Assembly (NCBI GenBank): GCA_027307335.1
Contig: DAHUXD010000049.1
Location: 98,111-162,110 of the forward strand
DNA: 64,000 nucleotides
Reading direction: 5' to 3'
From: Acidobacteriota bacterium
Lineage (GTDB): Bacteria > Acidobacteriota > Thermoanaerobaculia > UBA5066 > Gp7-AA6
Part shown: piece after piece, positions 42,451 to 52,490 of the stretch
Layout: every line of letters begins with the position of its first letter
Position numbering within the stretch: the first letter of the stretch is position 1
The notes under the pieces: model-generated
Databases searched by the model: none
What the model was told of the DNA's origin: nothing
The model's input: only the letters and a program-made list of their open reading frames with translations
Translations under genes and position numbers: made by a program

Positions 42451-44730
42451 GTGTGGCGTTGCTCGGCGATCCGGATTCTGGCCGCGACCGCAGCTCTCGA
42501 AGCGCTGCCCGGTGCCGGGCTTGCGCAGTCCACCGTCGGCCACTGGGTGAGCATCAGCCCCGAAGGCGGAAACGTGCGTGCACTAGCGGTCGATCCCCGC
42601 ACTCCCTCGACGATTTACGCGGGAGGCGAAACCGGTGTCTTCAAGAGCGTCGATGGCGGGGCGAGCTGGGCCTTCTCCGGCGTCGGAGGCTCCACCGTCG
42701 CCGCGCTGGCGATCGATCCGACGCAGACATCGACTCTCTATGCGGGTACCGGCGGCGGGCCCGGAGTCAGCAAGAGTACCGACGGCGGCACGACATGGGC
42801 TCCCTCGAGCACCGGTCTGACGGACAACGTCGTCTCGTCCGTGGCGGTCGATCCCCGGACCTCCGGGACCGTCTACGCCGCAACCGTGAGCGGCGTCTTC
42901 AAGAGCACCGATGGCGCGGCGAGTTGGTCGAGCATGAGCAACGGTCTCGGCGCGCAGCCTGTCAATGCTCTGGCGGTCGACCCCAGATCGCCCTCGACGA
43001 TCTACGCGGGCACGCAGAGTGCCGGCGTCTTTCGTTCAACCGATGGGGCCGCGACATGGACGGCGGCGTCGAACGGCCTGACTCCCACCCTCATTCATTC
43101 CCTCGCGATCGACCCGACGACGTCCGCGACGATCTACGCCGGGACGAGCGCCGGGCTCTTCAAGAGCACGGACGGCGCGTCGAGCTGGTCTTCCGTGGGA
43201 GGTCAAGCGGCGAACTTCTACGCGCTGGCGATCGATCCGGTGACACCTTCGATTGTCTACGGCGGCACCGGCGGCCAGGTCCTGAAGAGCGTCAACGGGG
43301 TGGGAAGATGGGAGAGAGCGATGACCGGCCTGCCGCCGCAGATCGTCTGGGCCCTGGCCATCGATCCGGTCACACCGTCGAATCTCTACGTGGGGACGGC
43401 GACCGGCATCTTCAAGAGCACCGACGCTGGAGTCAGCGGTGCGGCCTCGAATTCGGGTTTCACACCGCTGACAGCCTACGCTCTCGCCGTTGATCCGGCG
43501 GCACCCTCGACGATCTACGTCGGCGGGGAAACCGGCATCTTCAAGAGCGTGGACGGCGGCAAGAGCTGGACGCTCGCCACCAATACTCTGCCCAATGTAC
43601 GAGTCTGGTCGCTCGTGGTCGTCCCGGGGTCTTCGGCGATCCTCGCGGGCACGGATAGCGGAGGCTACCTGAGCACCGACGGCGGCGTCACCTGGAGGCA
43701 GGGCGCTCCACAGAATCCCAATCCCTATGCGTACGCGATCGACCCCCGTTCGCCCTCGACCGTCTACGCGGTGGGCGGAATTGGCCCTTCTCGCGCAGAG
43801 GGGCTCGGCGCAATCGCTTATAGCGCGGACGGTGGATTGACGTGGCCCTACTACTTCGTCGGGGATACCGGTACCTTCCCTCCCGTCTTTAATGCCGCCG
43901 TGGTCAATCCCCCCTCGTCGCTTTCTCCGCTCATCATCGGTACCGACAAGGGAATCTGGTGGACCAGCGTCGGTCTGCACGGCGGGTTGCATCTGGTCGC
44001 AAGCGGCCAACTAGTTGGCCGGCGCCTCGTTTCAGTCGCCGAGGATCCGGTCTCCCGTTCGATCGTCTATGCGGGTACGGCCGGCAGTGGCCTCTTCAAG
44101 TCGACCGATGGCGGCATGACCTTTGGAACGCAGGTGACCAACGGCCTGACGGCCACCGGGATCTTCACCCTTCTCTTCGGCCCGGATTCGCCATCGACTT
44201 TCTACGCCGGCACCAACAACGGAGTCTTCGCGAGCGCGGACGCGGGCGCGAGCTGGGCACCGATGAACGTCGGATTGACGAAGCCCCGCGTGAACGCCCT
44301 GGCCCAGGCGCCCGGTCCGGGCGGCGCCCTTTATGCCGCCACCAACGGCGCGGGCGTTTTTCTCTTCAGCCACGACCTGGGGCCATGCGTCCCCAGCGAC
44401 ACCGTGCTCTGCCTGAGCACCCGCTTCCAGGTCACCGCCGAGTGGCGAAAGACGGACGGCTCTTCGGGATCCGGAACCGCCGTGCCGCTGACGTCCGACA
44501 CCGGCTACTTCTGGTTCTTCGACCCGACGAACGTGGAGGTCATCACGAAGGTCCTCAGCGGCTGCGCGATCGACAATCACTACTGGGTCTTCGGCGCCGG
44601 TCTCACGAACGTGGGCGTCACCCTGACGTACACCGACACGGCCGCCGGAGTTCAGAAGGCTTACCCGAATCCGGTCGGCAGCGCGTTTTCGCCCATCCAG
44701 GACACGTCGGCCTTCACCACCTGCCCGTGA
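42451..44730 (+). CDS. secreted BNR/Ycf48-like repeat protein with C-terminal GYFWFF domain
   Basis: The start is GTG at 42451, with GGAGGG eight bases before it and a signal peptide directly after (AIRILAATAALEALPGAGLA); the frame upstream is not conserved. The 759-residue protein is mostly beta-propeller repeats of the BNR/sortilin-like type, each with VDPRTPSTIYAGxxxGVFKS and TDGGxSW (about twelve units). The last ~113 residues (44386-44727) are a type A GYFWFF domain (DTGYFWFFDPTNVEVITKV, LSGCAIDNHYWVF) ending in DTSAFTTCP. No catalytic residues of sialidases are evident. This is the plainest example of the domain as a C-terminal tail on a repeat protein. It is convergent with the delta-60 gene. 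Confidence 0.87.
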   Translation: MWRCSAIRILAATAALEALPGAGLAQSTVGHWVSISPEGGNVRALAVDPRTPSTIYAGGETGVFKSVDGGASWAFSGVGGSTVAALAIDPTQTSTLYAGTGGGPGVSKSTDGGTTWAPSSTGLTDNVVSSVAVDPRTSGTVYAATVSGVFKSTDGAASWSSMSNGLGAQPVNALAVDPRSPSTIYAGTQSAGVFRSTDGAATWTAASNGLTPTLIHSLAIDPTTSATIYAGTSAGLFKSTDGASSWSSVGGQAANFYALAIDPVTPSIVYGGTGGQVLKSVNGVGRWERAMTGLPPQIVWALAIDPVTPSNLYVGTATGIFKSTDAGVSGAASNSGFTPLTAYALAVDPAAPSTIYVGGETGIFKSVDGGKSWTLATNTLPNVRVWSLVVVPGSSAILAGTDSGGYLSTDGGVTWRQGAPQNPNPYAYAIDPRSPSTVYAVGGIGPSRAEGLGAIAYSADGGLTWPYYFVGDTGTFPPVFNAAVVNPPSSLSPLIIGTDKGIWWTSVGLHGGLHLVASGQLVGRRLVSVAEDPVSRSIVYAGTAGSGLFKSTDGGMTFGTQVTNGLTATGIFTLLFGPDSPSTFYAGTNNGVFASADAGASWAPMNVGLTKPRVNALAQAPGPGGALYAATNGAGVFLFSHDLGPCVPSDTVLCLSTRFQVTAEWRKTDGSSGSGTAVPLTSDTGYFWFFDPTNVEVITKVLSGCAIDNHYWVFGAGLTNVGVTLTYTDTAAGVQKAYPNPVGSAFSPIQDTSAFTTCP

Positions 44731-44950
44731 CGAGTCCCTGACACCACCGGCTCTGCGAATCCCTCCCCCGAGTGGAAACGAAAAAGAGCCGACGATTGCC
44801 TACTGTCGAGAGCTCTCGGTTCGGATGAAGTCGCTCCCTGTGAGCTGGATTCCGCCCGACTTTCGCGCGACCTCTCGGTGGACGATGGGCTATTTGTCCT
44901 TCGACTTCGGAGAAACGGGTTCGACTTGCTGAGACCCTCGGATCTCCTGG

Positions 44951-47900
44951 TCAATACAGCGGCAAATGGAACGTCTTCGTCAGGAAGACGGCCATCTGGC
45001 CGCGGGTGTTCGGATTGTCGGGACAGTAGAGCAGCGGCGAGGCCTGACAGCCGCCCGTGATCCCTTCGCCGTAGAGCGCCTCGATCCAGTTGGCGAACTG
45101 GCTCGGGCAGGCCACGTCGCCGAAGATGCCCGTGCAGACGGGCGGCACGTAGCCGACACCGTGTTCCGTCTTCAGCAGAAACGCGGCCATCTGGGCCCGG
45201 GTGACGGGGCTTCCCGGGCAATAGTTCCCGCCTCCGCAACCCGCGGTGATCCCCTCGGCCGCGAGCTGCTCGATCCAGTCGGCGAAGGGGCTCGGGCATG
45301 GCACATCCGGGAAGACGCCGTGGCAGGCCGGCGGAACGTAATCGATGCCGTGCTCGGCCTTGAGCAGGAAGACCGCCATCTGAGCCCGCGTCACGGACGC
45401 GTCCGGGCAGTAGTTGCCGCCACCGCAGCCCGCGGTGATGCCGGCCTGGGCCACCGAGCAGATCTCCTCGTGGAACAAATGCCCAGCGAGAACGTCGAGG
45501 AATCCGCAGACGAAGTATCGGACGATCGCGAAGTCCAGGCCGGTGGTGGTTCCGACGGCGAATCCGCCGGTCGTGATCCTTCCGTCCGCGGTGAGCGCCA
45601 CCGCGTGAGCCTCGTCGTCGATGCCGGCCACACTCGTCGTGGCGGTGCCGGCGGTACCGAACGCGGTGTCGAGCGTCCCGTCCGCCTTGAAGCGAGCCAC
45701 GGCGACCTGCCGGGCGGCTCCCAGGGCGTATCCCGTGACAACGATCTTGCCCCCGCTCGCGAGCGCGAGCGCGAACGCCTCGTCGTCGTTTCCGAGGATG
45801 CTCAAGGTGACGAGGCCTCCCGAACCGAAGCTCGCATCGAGGCTTCCGTCGGCGTTGTAGCGCGCCAGGGCGATCTCGGGAGCGGCGTCCACGGCGTGGC
45901 CCGCGACGACGATCTTCTGATCGGCCTGGACCGCGACCGCGAAGGCTTCGTCCTCGTTTCCAAAGAAGCTCGTGGTAACGAGCCCGCCCGAGCCAAAGCC
46001 CGCGTCGAGCGACCCGTCGGCGTTGTAGCGGGCAAGCGCGAACCTCGGGCCGAAGGTCAGATTGTCGGTGGCGTAGCCTGCAGCCACGATCTTCTGATCG
46101 GCCTGGATCGCGACGGAGAGGGCTTCGTCATCGTCACCGGGGCCGAAAAAGCTCGTCGTCACCGTCCCGCCGCTTCCGAACGTGGGATCGAGGCTGCCGT
46201 CGGTGTTGTAACGCGCCAGCGCGAAAGAGCTGGCACCGGTCACGTAATCGGTCGAGATGCCCGCCGCAACGATGCGGTTATCCGCCTGCAGCGCGATCGC
46301 GAAGATCTCGTTGATACAGAGTGTCGTGCAGGACACCGCTCCATGGACGTCTGTCAAGACTCTGCCCCCGGTCCCGAAGCTCGGATCGAGGCTCCCATCC
46401 GTGTTGTAACGGACGAGCGCGAAGTCGTTGATGTCGATACTGACGTTCGCCCCCGCCGTTCCGGCCACGACGATCTTTCCGTCCGGTTGGACGACGACAG
46501 AGCTGGCCGTATTGTCGTTGCCCCCGAAATCGGTCACGACGATCCCGCCGATCCCGAACGAGGCGTCGAGCGTTCCGTTTGAATTGATGCGCGCCAGCGC
46601 AAAGTCTGCGCCCGACCTGGCTGTGCTGCCCGCCGCGACCATCTTTCCGTCTGACTGGATGGCGATCGCGCTGACCTTGTTCGGCGTACTCCCGAGCAAG
46701 TCCGTCGTGACCCTTCCGGCAGTACCCCAGGCGGTGTCCAGCGTCCCGTCGGAGAAATATCGGGCAAGCCCGAAATCGTGACCCGTCGCGCCCGCGGTGG
46801 CGGTGCCGACCGCCAGGATCCGGCTCGCGGTCAGGAGAACGACGGCACGGGCGGCATCGGCACTGCCCGAGAAGTCCGTGAGGACCTTCCCTCCCACGCC
46901 GAAGGCCGAGTCGAGGCTCCCGTCGGATGGATTGTAGCGAGCGAGAGCCATGTCGACGTCGCCCCCGGGGTTGACCGCGGCCCCAGCGGCGAGCACGAGT
47001 CCTCCCGGCTGAAAGGTGATCGAGAAGAGCGATCCCCAGCCTCCGCCAAAGTCGGTCGTGACCTTGCCGCCGCTTCCGAAGGTCGTGTCGAGACTGCCGT
47101 CGGCCCCGTTATACCGGGCCAGCGCGAACTCGTAGATCGATCCACCAGACAGGGACTCTCCCCCGGCCACGATCCTGCCATTCGCATCGATCGCCAGGGC
47201 GAAGACATCATCATCCCCGCCGGCGAAATCCGTGGTCACCACGCCGCCGGTTCCGAAGCTCGCGTCCAGACTGCCATCGACTCCGCTGTAGCGGACGAGC
47301 GCAAAGTCGAAGTTGAGGCCGCCGATCCAGGTGAAGCCACCGGCGACGATCTTCCCGTCGGACTGAACCGCGACGGATTCGGCTTCGTCGTCGAGCCCCA
47401 TGATGGTGGTCGTGGTCTTCCCGCCCGTGCCAAAGCTGGCGTCGAGGCTGCCGTCGACGTTGTACCGGGCGAGGGCGAACCGCTGCGCCCCGGCGAAGAC
47501 CGCGGTCCCGGCCACCACGATCTTGCCGTCACCCTGGATGGCGAGCGCGCGGGCGCCGTCGAACGCCGAGGAGAAATCCGTCGTTACCTTGCCTCCGCTC
47601 CCGAAGCCGGTGTCGAGACTTCCGTCGGTGTTGTATCGGGCCAGCGCGAAATCTGCGTGCGTTCCGGTCCGAACCGCGTACCCCGCAGCCACGATCCGGC
47701 CATCCGTCTGGATCGCCAGAGCGAAGACCCGGTCGTTGCCTCCGGAGAAGTCCGTCGTGACGATGCCTCCGAGGCCAAACGTATTGTCCAGGCTCCCGTC
47801 CGCGTTGTATCGAGCCAGCGCAAAGTCTTCGGTACTCCCCTTCACGTACCCGGCCACGACGACCTTCCCATCGGCCTGCACCGCAGCCGCTCTGGCGTCG

Positions 47901-48061
47901 TTGTCCATGCTTCCGAAGATGTCCACGGTGACCTTGCCGCCGGTCCCACAGGTCGGGTCCGGGACGCCGTCGTTCGCGCGCAAGTCCGGACAGATCATGA
48001 ATCCCAGGATGAAAAACCCCACTACCGCCGACGTGGTGACCCGCCCGAGCAGTGTCTTCAT
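44951..48061 (-). CDS. secreted delta-60 repeat protein with SLH-like triplet
   Basis: From the ATG at 48061 (purine-rich AGAGGGGGAAGG before it) this is a 1036-residue protein with a signal peptide (SAVVGFFILGFMICPDLRA). About fourteen delta-60 repeats follow (TIGR02608-type: FALARYNADGSLDxxFGxGG, then VAIQxDGKIVAAG), which should fold as a large propeller-like array. The final ~190 residues are three SLH-like Cys-containing units (GITAGCGGGNYCP twice, [32 protein letters not shown]), the same module as in the genes at 6533 and 17339. The repeats vary at ligand-exposed positions; no enzyme motif is present. It is a probable surface protein of unknown ligand. Confidence 0.9.
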   Translation of the reverse strand: MKTLLGRVTTSAVVGFFILGFMICPDLRANDGVPDPTCGTGGKVTVDIFGSMDNDARAAAVQADGKVVVAGYVKGSTEDFALARYNADGSLDNTFGLGGIVTTDFSGGNDRVFALAIQTDGRIVAAGYAVRTGTHADFALARYNTDGSLDTGFGSGGKVTTDFSSAFDGARALAIQGDGKIVVAGTAVFAGAQRFALARYNVDGSLDASFGTGGKTTTTIMGLDDEAESVAVQSDGKIVAGGFTWIGGLNFDFALVRYSGVDGSLDASFGTGGVVTTDFAGGDDDVFALAIDANGRIVAGGESLSGGSIYEFALARYNGADGSLDTTFGSGGKVTTDFGGGWGSLFSITFQPGGLVLAAGAAVNPGGDVDMALARYNPSDGSLDSAFGVGGKVLTDFSGSADAARAVVLLTASRILAVGTATAGATGHDFGLARYFSDGTLDTAWGTAGRVTTDLLGSTPNKVSAIAIQSDGKMVAAGSTARSGADFALARINSNGTLDASFGIGGIVVTDFGGNDNTASSVVVQPDGKIVVAGTAGANVSIDINDFALVRYNTDGSLDPSFGTGGRVLTDVHGAVSCTTLCINEIFAIALQADNRIVAAGISTDYVTGASSFALARYNTDGSLDPTFGSGGTVTTSFFGPGDDDEALSVAIQADQKIVAAGYATDNLTFGPRFALARYNADGSLDAGFGSGGLVTTSFFGNEDEAFAVAVQADQKIVVAGHAVDAAPEIALARYNADGSLDASFGSGGLVTLSILGNDDEAFALALASGGKIVVTGYALGAARQVAVARFKADGTLDTAFGTAGTATTSVAGIDDEAHAVALTADGRITTGGFAVGTTTGLDFAIVRYFVCGFLDVLAGHLFHEEICSVAQAGITAGCGGGNYCPDASVTRAQMAVFLLKAEHGIDYVPPACHGVFPDVPCPSPFADWIEQLAAEGITAGCGGGNYCPGSPVTRAQMAAFLLKTEHGVGYVPPVCTGIFGDVACPSQFANWIEALYGEGITGGCQASPLLYCPDNPNTRGQMAVFLTKTFHLPLY

Positions 48062-48233
48062 CCTTCCCCCTCTTGAGCAGGGCCGCGACGCCAGACGCAA
48101 GACGGCCTCTGCTCGACTCAGTGCCGATCTCCTGAGGCGATCTCTGGATTGACCTCTCTGTCCGGAACGCGGAACCGGCAAGGACCGAGCACCGCGATCA
48201 AATGAAAGTGGTCTAGGGTTGACGAACGTGACA

Positions 48234-51200
48234 CTAGTGCCAGTCTCCCGCGGCGATGAAGGCTCCCCAGTAAAACGGATGCGTGCTCTGATGTTTCGCC
48301 CGGCGGTTCCGTAAGGCTTCCAGGGTCGCCGCCCGCACCGCTTCGGGCGTGCTCTTCCCGCCGACGAAGTGCTCGGAGTAGAGCGTCGTCATCCATTGCC
48401 GGGTCGCTTCGTCCTCGATGGGCCAGAGGCTCATGATCACGGTCTTGGCACCGGCGATCTGGAAGGCGCGCCGCAATCCGAACACACCCTCTCCGACCTT
48501 GATCTCGCCGACTCCCGTGTCGCAGGCAGAGAGAACCGCCCAGTCGACGCCCTCGAGATCGATGCCGGCAATCTCCTCGGCGGTGAGAATCCCGTCGCTT
48601 TCGTCCGGCATCGCGGAGGAGCGGCGATTCGCGCCCGCAAACGCGAGCCCCGACAGAAGGAGAGGATTTTCGGCCGTGAGAGGCTCCTCCCGATCGTGCC
48701 GAGCGCTCGATCGCGGCTGCAGTGCGGACTCGCAGCTGCCTTCGAGGAAGAACCCGTGGGTGGCCAGGTGCAAGACCCGCTTTCCGGGGGCCGACGCTTC
48801 GAAGGCCTCCCGGCTGGCATCCTCGCGGGTCTCTAGCCGCGATTCGCCCGAATCGGCCGGAACCGCCGCGGAGCCGACACCGCGGAGACGCTCTCTCGCC
48901 GGAGTGCTCCAGAGTCGAGCGACTTCCTCGACCTCCTGCTGCGAAGCGGGTAGCGCAGGAAACTGCAGGGTCCGGAAGGTGCCGCACGCCGACCGCAGGC
49001 CGCGCAGGCCCGCGCCGTTCGCCTCGGCTCCTTTCTGCAGCACGGCGATCGACTCCGCGGAATCGTGACGCCTCGACGTCTTGTCGAACGACGGATTGCC
49101 GACGACCAGGATTCCTTCCCCGCGTCGCGACGAGTCGGGAATGATGTCTCGTTCCGTGGAGAGGTAATGGATCAGGCGCGTTTCGACCAGGTACCGGGAT
49201 TCGCCGATCGGCAGGGACCCCAGGCTCACGAGGTGAAGCGCGCCATCCGGAACCACCAGGACCTCGCGGACACCGCGGAGGTGGGGCACGAGAGGATCCC
49301 AGACATGAGCGCGCAGCGCGGCGCCGAGGCGGCGGGATACGTGTTCGCCACCAAACGCGTCTTGGGTCTCCGCCTGCCGTGCGACGTCACGGCGCCACGC
49401 GGTCACAGAGGACTCGATCGCACGCGCGGGGCCCAACCGCACGAAATCGGGATCTTTTCCCGGCCGCAGGACGAAAGCGGCATAGGACGGAACCGGTCCG
49501 CGTGGCCCTCGTCCTGCGCCGGGCACTCGAAGATCGATTCGAGCGTAACGGACAAACGCGATGAGCGCGGCCTCCGGTGGAAGCGACCTCGCGACGTCGT
49601 CGAGTCCCAGTCGCGAACGTGTTTGCTCCTGGCGGAACGCGGCGCTCCTCTCGGCTAAAGCCCGTTCGGCCTTCTCCTTCTTTTCGCGGGCGTCCTCCAG
49701 AAGCGCTCGGTAAACCTCGGGCGTCGCCTCGCTCGGGCCTCGGTACACGAGCGTCGCGAGCCTTCGCCGCGCGGCCATCAGATGCTCGCTCAGCTGAGCG
49801 CTCTCCGGGTCGCCGCCTTCATGGACAGAGCGACGTCGCGCGGCGAGCTCGTCAAACACCAATGCCCGTGATCGGATGACGGCATCGAGCACTTCCGCGC
49901 GATCCCGGGCCTCGCCGTCCGCGACGAGCGACAAGGCGAGGTCCAATCCCGAAGCGCGGATGCCTTCGTAGGCCAGTGCCTGACGCTCCGACAAGGTGCG
50001 GACGGACAGACGCAAGTGCTCCGCTCCGATGCCCTCGGCCCGCAATGACAACTCCCGAGCCTCCGATCGTTCGCCAAGGCTCGCGAGAGTCAGAGCCAGG
50101 CTGTTCAGGCTGCGGGCGAGCTCGGGATGCGTCGGCCCGAGACTCTGCTCCCGGAGCTTCGCGGCCTTTCTGAGATCGGCTTCTGCCTCCGCGAAAGAGC
50201 CTTGTTCGAAGGCGAGGTCTCCCAGATCGTTGAGGATGTTGGCGGTTCCGGCCGCACACTGAGTCTCCGGGCATGACTTCTGACCGATCTGGAGCGCGCG
50301 GCGATCGTCGGCGATCGCCGCCGCGGAGTTTCCTCGGGCCCGTTCCAGCTTGGCTAAATCCATCAACGCGTCTGCGACGTGAAGGGACTCCGGCGTCAAC
50401 TTCTGACGTATGTCCAGGGCTCGATGGAAGTATTCGTCCGCAGCTTCGAACCGTTTCTGATCTCGCAGAATCTCCCCCATGACGACGTAGTCATCTGCTG
50501 TGTCGAGAGACCCGCCGAGCCTGGCTTCATCCGTCGTCATCGCGCGCTGTTCGTATTCGTAGGCCGCTTGCAGATCTCCTTCTCGATAGAAAGTCAACGC
50601 CAGATTCCCAAGCGCGAATGGAATGCCGGATGTGTTCGGGCTCGTCTCTTGAAAGAGAGCGAGGGCCCGCTCGAAATAGCTCCGCGCCGCGCCAAAGTCG
50701 TACTGGTCCAACGCCACCACTCCCAGGTTCATGTAAGTCGGACCGAGATTGCCGCCCATCTCCCGGTTGATCGCCAGCGCCCGCTCCAACCGGGAGCGCG
50801 CCGAAAACGAATCGCCCTGGTCGTTCTCCAGAAGCGCGAGATTCTCCAGACTCTTTTCGAAGAGGGCCGACCTGGGACCCAGCCGTTCGCCGAGCGCCAC
50901 GGCCTGCTCCAAGTATTCGTGTGCGGCCGTGAGTTGCGCGAGGTCGCTTTCGAAGACTCCGAGATCCTTCAGGATGCTGACCTCTTCCATGGAACCCTCG
51001 GGACTGATGGATCTCTGAATTCGAAGCGCCTCGAGGTAATGGTCTCGAGCTGCCGGGTCGCTGCTCTGCAGCTGGTATTCGCAGTAACCCAACTGATGCA
51101 TGCTCTCGACCACCATCGGCGTGTTCGGCACCAGGCGCTGGCCCGTCTCGGCGGCCCGTGCATAGGCGTCTCGGGCAAGGCGGACCGAGGGCTCGTCCTC

Positions 51201-51671
51201 GTTCATCAGGCCGCGGCGGAGCCAGAGCTTCCCGAGCGCATTCAGAGCCTCGATCTGACGCGGCGTCGCTGCGGCTCTCTCCCACAGTTGAGAAGCGGAC
51301 TGCCACGCCGCCGCCGCCTCCTCGACGCGTTGAAGACCTTCGAGGGAGTCTCCACGCACTTCCTCGGCGAGCGCCTCGCCGATCAGGTCGTTGGACTGAC
51401 GACCGACTTGGAGCGCCTCATCGACCTTCGTCAGCGACTCTTGGAGCTGTCCGCCCTCCGACAGACGCCTGGCCTCATCGAGGACCTTCTCGACGGCTTC
51501 GGAAGGCTTGGGCGCGGGTGTCCTTTCCGCACCCCCTTGTTCCGCCGGTGCAGGTGTCGCGGAGATTCCGTCAGGCCAGAACTCCAGGAATCCCGCCAAG
51601 AGGAGCAGGAACGCGAGGCGCCGAGTCGTCATGATTCGCGACACTTTCCCGCCAAAGGCGGCGATGCTCAC
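48234..51671 (-). CDS. TPR-CHAT domain protein (caspase-like protease)
   Basis: The 1145-residue protein starts at GTG 51671 with a four-base GTGA overlap with the gene upstream; ATG 51632 is an alternative that starts directly at the signal-like helix (RRLAFLLLLAGFLEFW). A long TPR array spans about residues 60-560. A helical linker follows, then a CHAT domain in the last ~350 residues. The catalytic dyad is intact: His972 in LHLATHGFF and Cys1050 in VLSACDTGVGE. The C-terminal SLWPIEDEAT and HPFYWGAFIAAG motifs are also typical. CHAT proteases are activated by a partner or signal sensed by adjacent domains. Here it lies in an operon with an ECF sigma factor and a zinc-finger anti-sigma-like protein, so proteolytic control of that pair is plausible. 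Confidence 0.92.
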   Translation of the reverse strand: MSIAAFGGKVSRIMTTRRLAFLLLLAGFLEFWPDGISATPAPAEQGGAERTPAPKPSEAVEKVLDEARRLSEGGQLQESLTKVDEALQVGRQSNDLIGEALAEEVRGDSLEGLQRVEEAAAAWQSASQLWERAAATPRQIEALNALGKLWLRRGLMNEDEPSVRLARDAYARAAETGQRLVPNTPMVVESMHQLGYCEYQLQSSDPAARDHYLEALRIQRSISPEGSMEEVSILKDLGVFESDLAQLTAAHEYLEQAVALGERLGPRSALFEKSLENLALLENDQGDSFSARSRLERALAINREMGGNLGPTYMNLGVVALDQYDFGAARSYFERALALFQETSPNTSGIPFALGNLALTFYREGDLQAAYEYEQRAMTTDEARLGGSLDTADDYVVMGEILRDQKRFEAADEYFHRALDIRQKLTPESLHVADALMDLAKLERARGNSAAAIADDRRALQIGQKSCPETQCAAGTANILNDLGDLAFEQGSFAEAEADLRKAAKLREQSLGPTHPELARSLNSLALTLASLGERSEARELSLRAEGIGAEHLRLSVRTLSERQALAYEGIRASGLDLALSLVADGEARDRAEVLDAVIRSRALVFDELAARRRSVHEGGDPESAQLSEHLMAARRRLATLVYRGPSEATPEVYRALLEDAREKKEKAERALAERSAAFRQEQTRSRLGLDDVARSLPPEAALIAFVRYARIDLRVPGAGRGPRGPVPSYAAFVLRPGKDPDFVRLGPARAIESSVTAWRRDVARQAETQDAFGGEHVSRRLGAALRAHVWDPLVPHLRGVREVLVVPDGALHLVSLGSLPIGESRYLVETRLIHYLSTERDIIPDSSRRGEGILVVGNPSFDKTSRRHDSAESIAVLQKGAEANGAGLRGLRSACGTFRTLQFPALPASQQEVEEVARLWSTPARERLRGVGSAAVPADSGESRLETREDASREAFEASAPGKRVLHLATHGFFLEGSCESALQPRSSARHDREEPLTAENPLLLSGLAFAGANRRSSAMPDESDGILTAEEIAGIDLEGVDWAVLSACDTGVGEIKVGEGVFGLRRAFQIAGAKTVIMSLWPIEDEATRQWMTTLYSEHFVGGKSTPEAVRAATLEALRNRRAKHQSTHPFYWGAFIAAGDWH

Positions 51672-52471
51672 CTCGAGAGCTGATCGAGAATGTCTCTGGC
51701 CTCCGTTTCTTTGCTGCCACGAAACCGAACGGTCGTCTGGAGCTCAGCTTTCGCAGCCGGCACATTTCCCTCGGCGAGATACGCCTTGCCCAGGAGAAAG
51801 TGAGCCGACTCGAGGTAGGCGCTGTCGCCGAGAGAGACCGTCCTGCGCAGGGCGTCGACGCCGTCCGCGACCTGATTCGTGAGGAGATAGCACGCCCCGA
51901 GATAGAAGCTGAAGGCGGATGTCTTCGGGCTCGCGATCGCCGCGGAGCGCAGGCCACCAATGGCCGCACCGTAATCTCCTTTGACGTAGTACTGCATCGC
52001 GTTGCGGAATCCTTCCTGGGCGCGATCCTCTGGCCCCCGCAGTGTGGCCGCGACGTACGGGGGCGGAGCGACGCGTGCGAGTCGCTCGATCGCCGCAGCC
52101 GGCCGGGATGGCGCGGTTGAAGGCGCCGACCCGGAAGGGACCCCGGACGCCGATGGTGCTGCCACCGTCGAAGGCCGTGGCTCGTGCTCCAGCGACCACC
52201 AAATCCCCAGGCCGCAGACAACCAACAGCGATGCCAACGCGGGGGCCCAGATCCAAGCCCGGTGACGGACCGCAGCGGCCGACGGCAGAGGCGGCGGATG
52301 GAGCTGGAGTTCCGTCTGCAACGCCAGGTTCGTCTGGAGCAGGGCAGCGCAGGAATGACATTCGAGGAAATGCCGCTCGAACTCATCCCGCTCGACGCCG
52401 GTCAGTTGATCCAGCAGGTACCGCTCGGCGGCGTCTTGTCTCTCTAGAAGGTCGCAACTCATGCCATTCAT
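51668..52471 (-). CDS. zinc-finger anti-sigma-like membrane protein with TPR C-terminus
   Basis: The 267-residue protein begins with a ZAS/zf-HC2-type motif (HFLECHSC: His34-x3-Cys38-x2-Cys41) preceded by the typical RYLLDQLTGVERDEFERH helix. One transmembrane helix (about residues 72-92, WAPALASLLVVCGLGIWW) and a Pro/Ala/Ser linker lead to TPR-like helices outside the membrane (NAMQYYVKGDYGAAIGGL, FLLGKAYLAEGNVPAAKAEL). The N-terminal part should bind the ECF sigma encoded 20 bases upstream and hold it at the membrane. The external TPR part may sense a partner. The start could also be the ATG at 52462. The 3' end overlaps the CHAT gene by four bases. Confidence 0.88.
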   Translation of the reverse strand: MNGMSCDLLERQDAAERYLLDQLTGVERDEFERHFLECHSCAALLQTNLALQTELQLHPPPLPSAAAVRHRAWIWAPALASLLVVCGLGIWWSLEHEPRPSTVAAPSASGVPSGSAPSTAPSRPAAAIERLARVAPPPYVAATLRGPEDRAQEGFRNAMQYYVKGDYGAAIGGLRSAAIASPKTSAFSFYLGACYLLTNQVADGVDALRRTVSLGDSAYLESAHFLLGKAYLAEGNVPAAKAELQTTVRFRGSKETEARDILDQLSR

Positions 52472-52490
52472 GACTCAGTGGTACCTGCCA

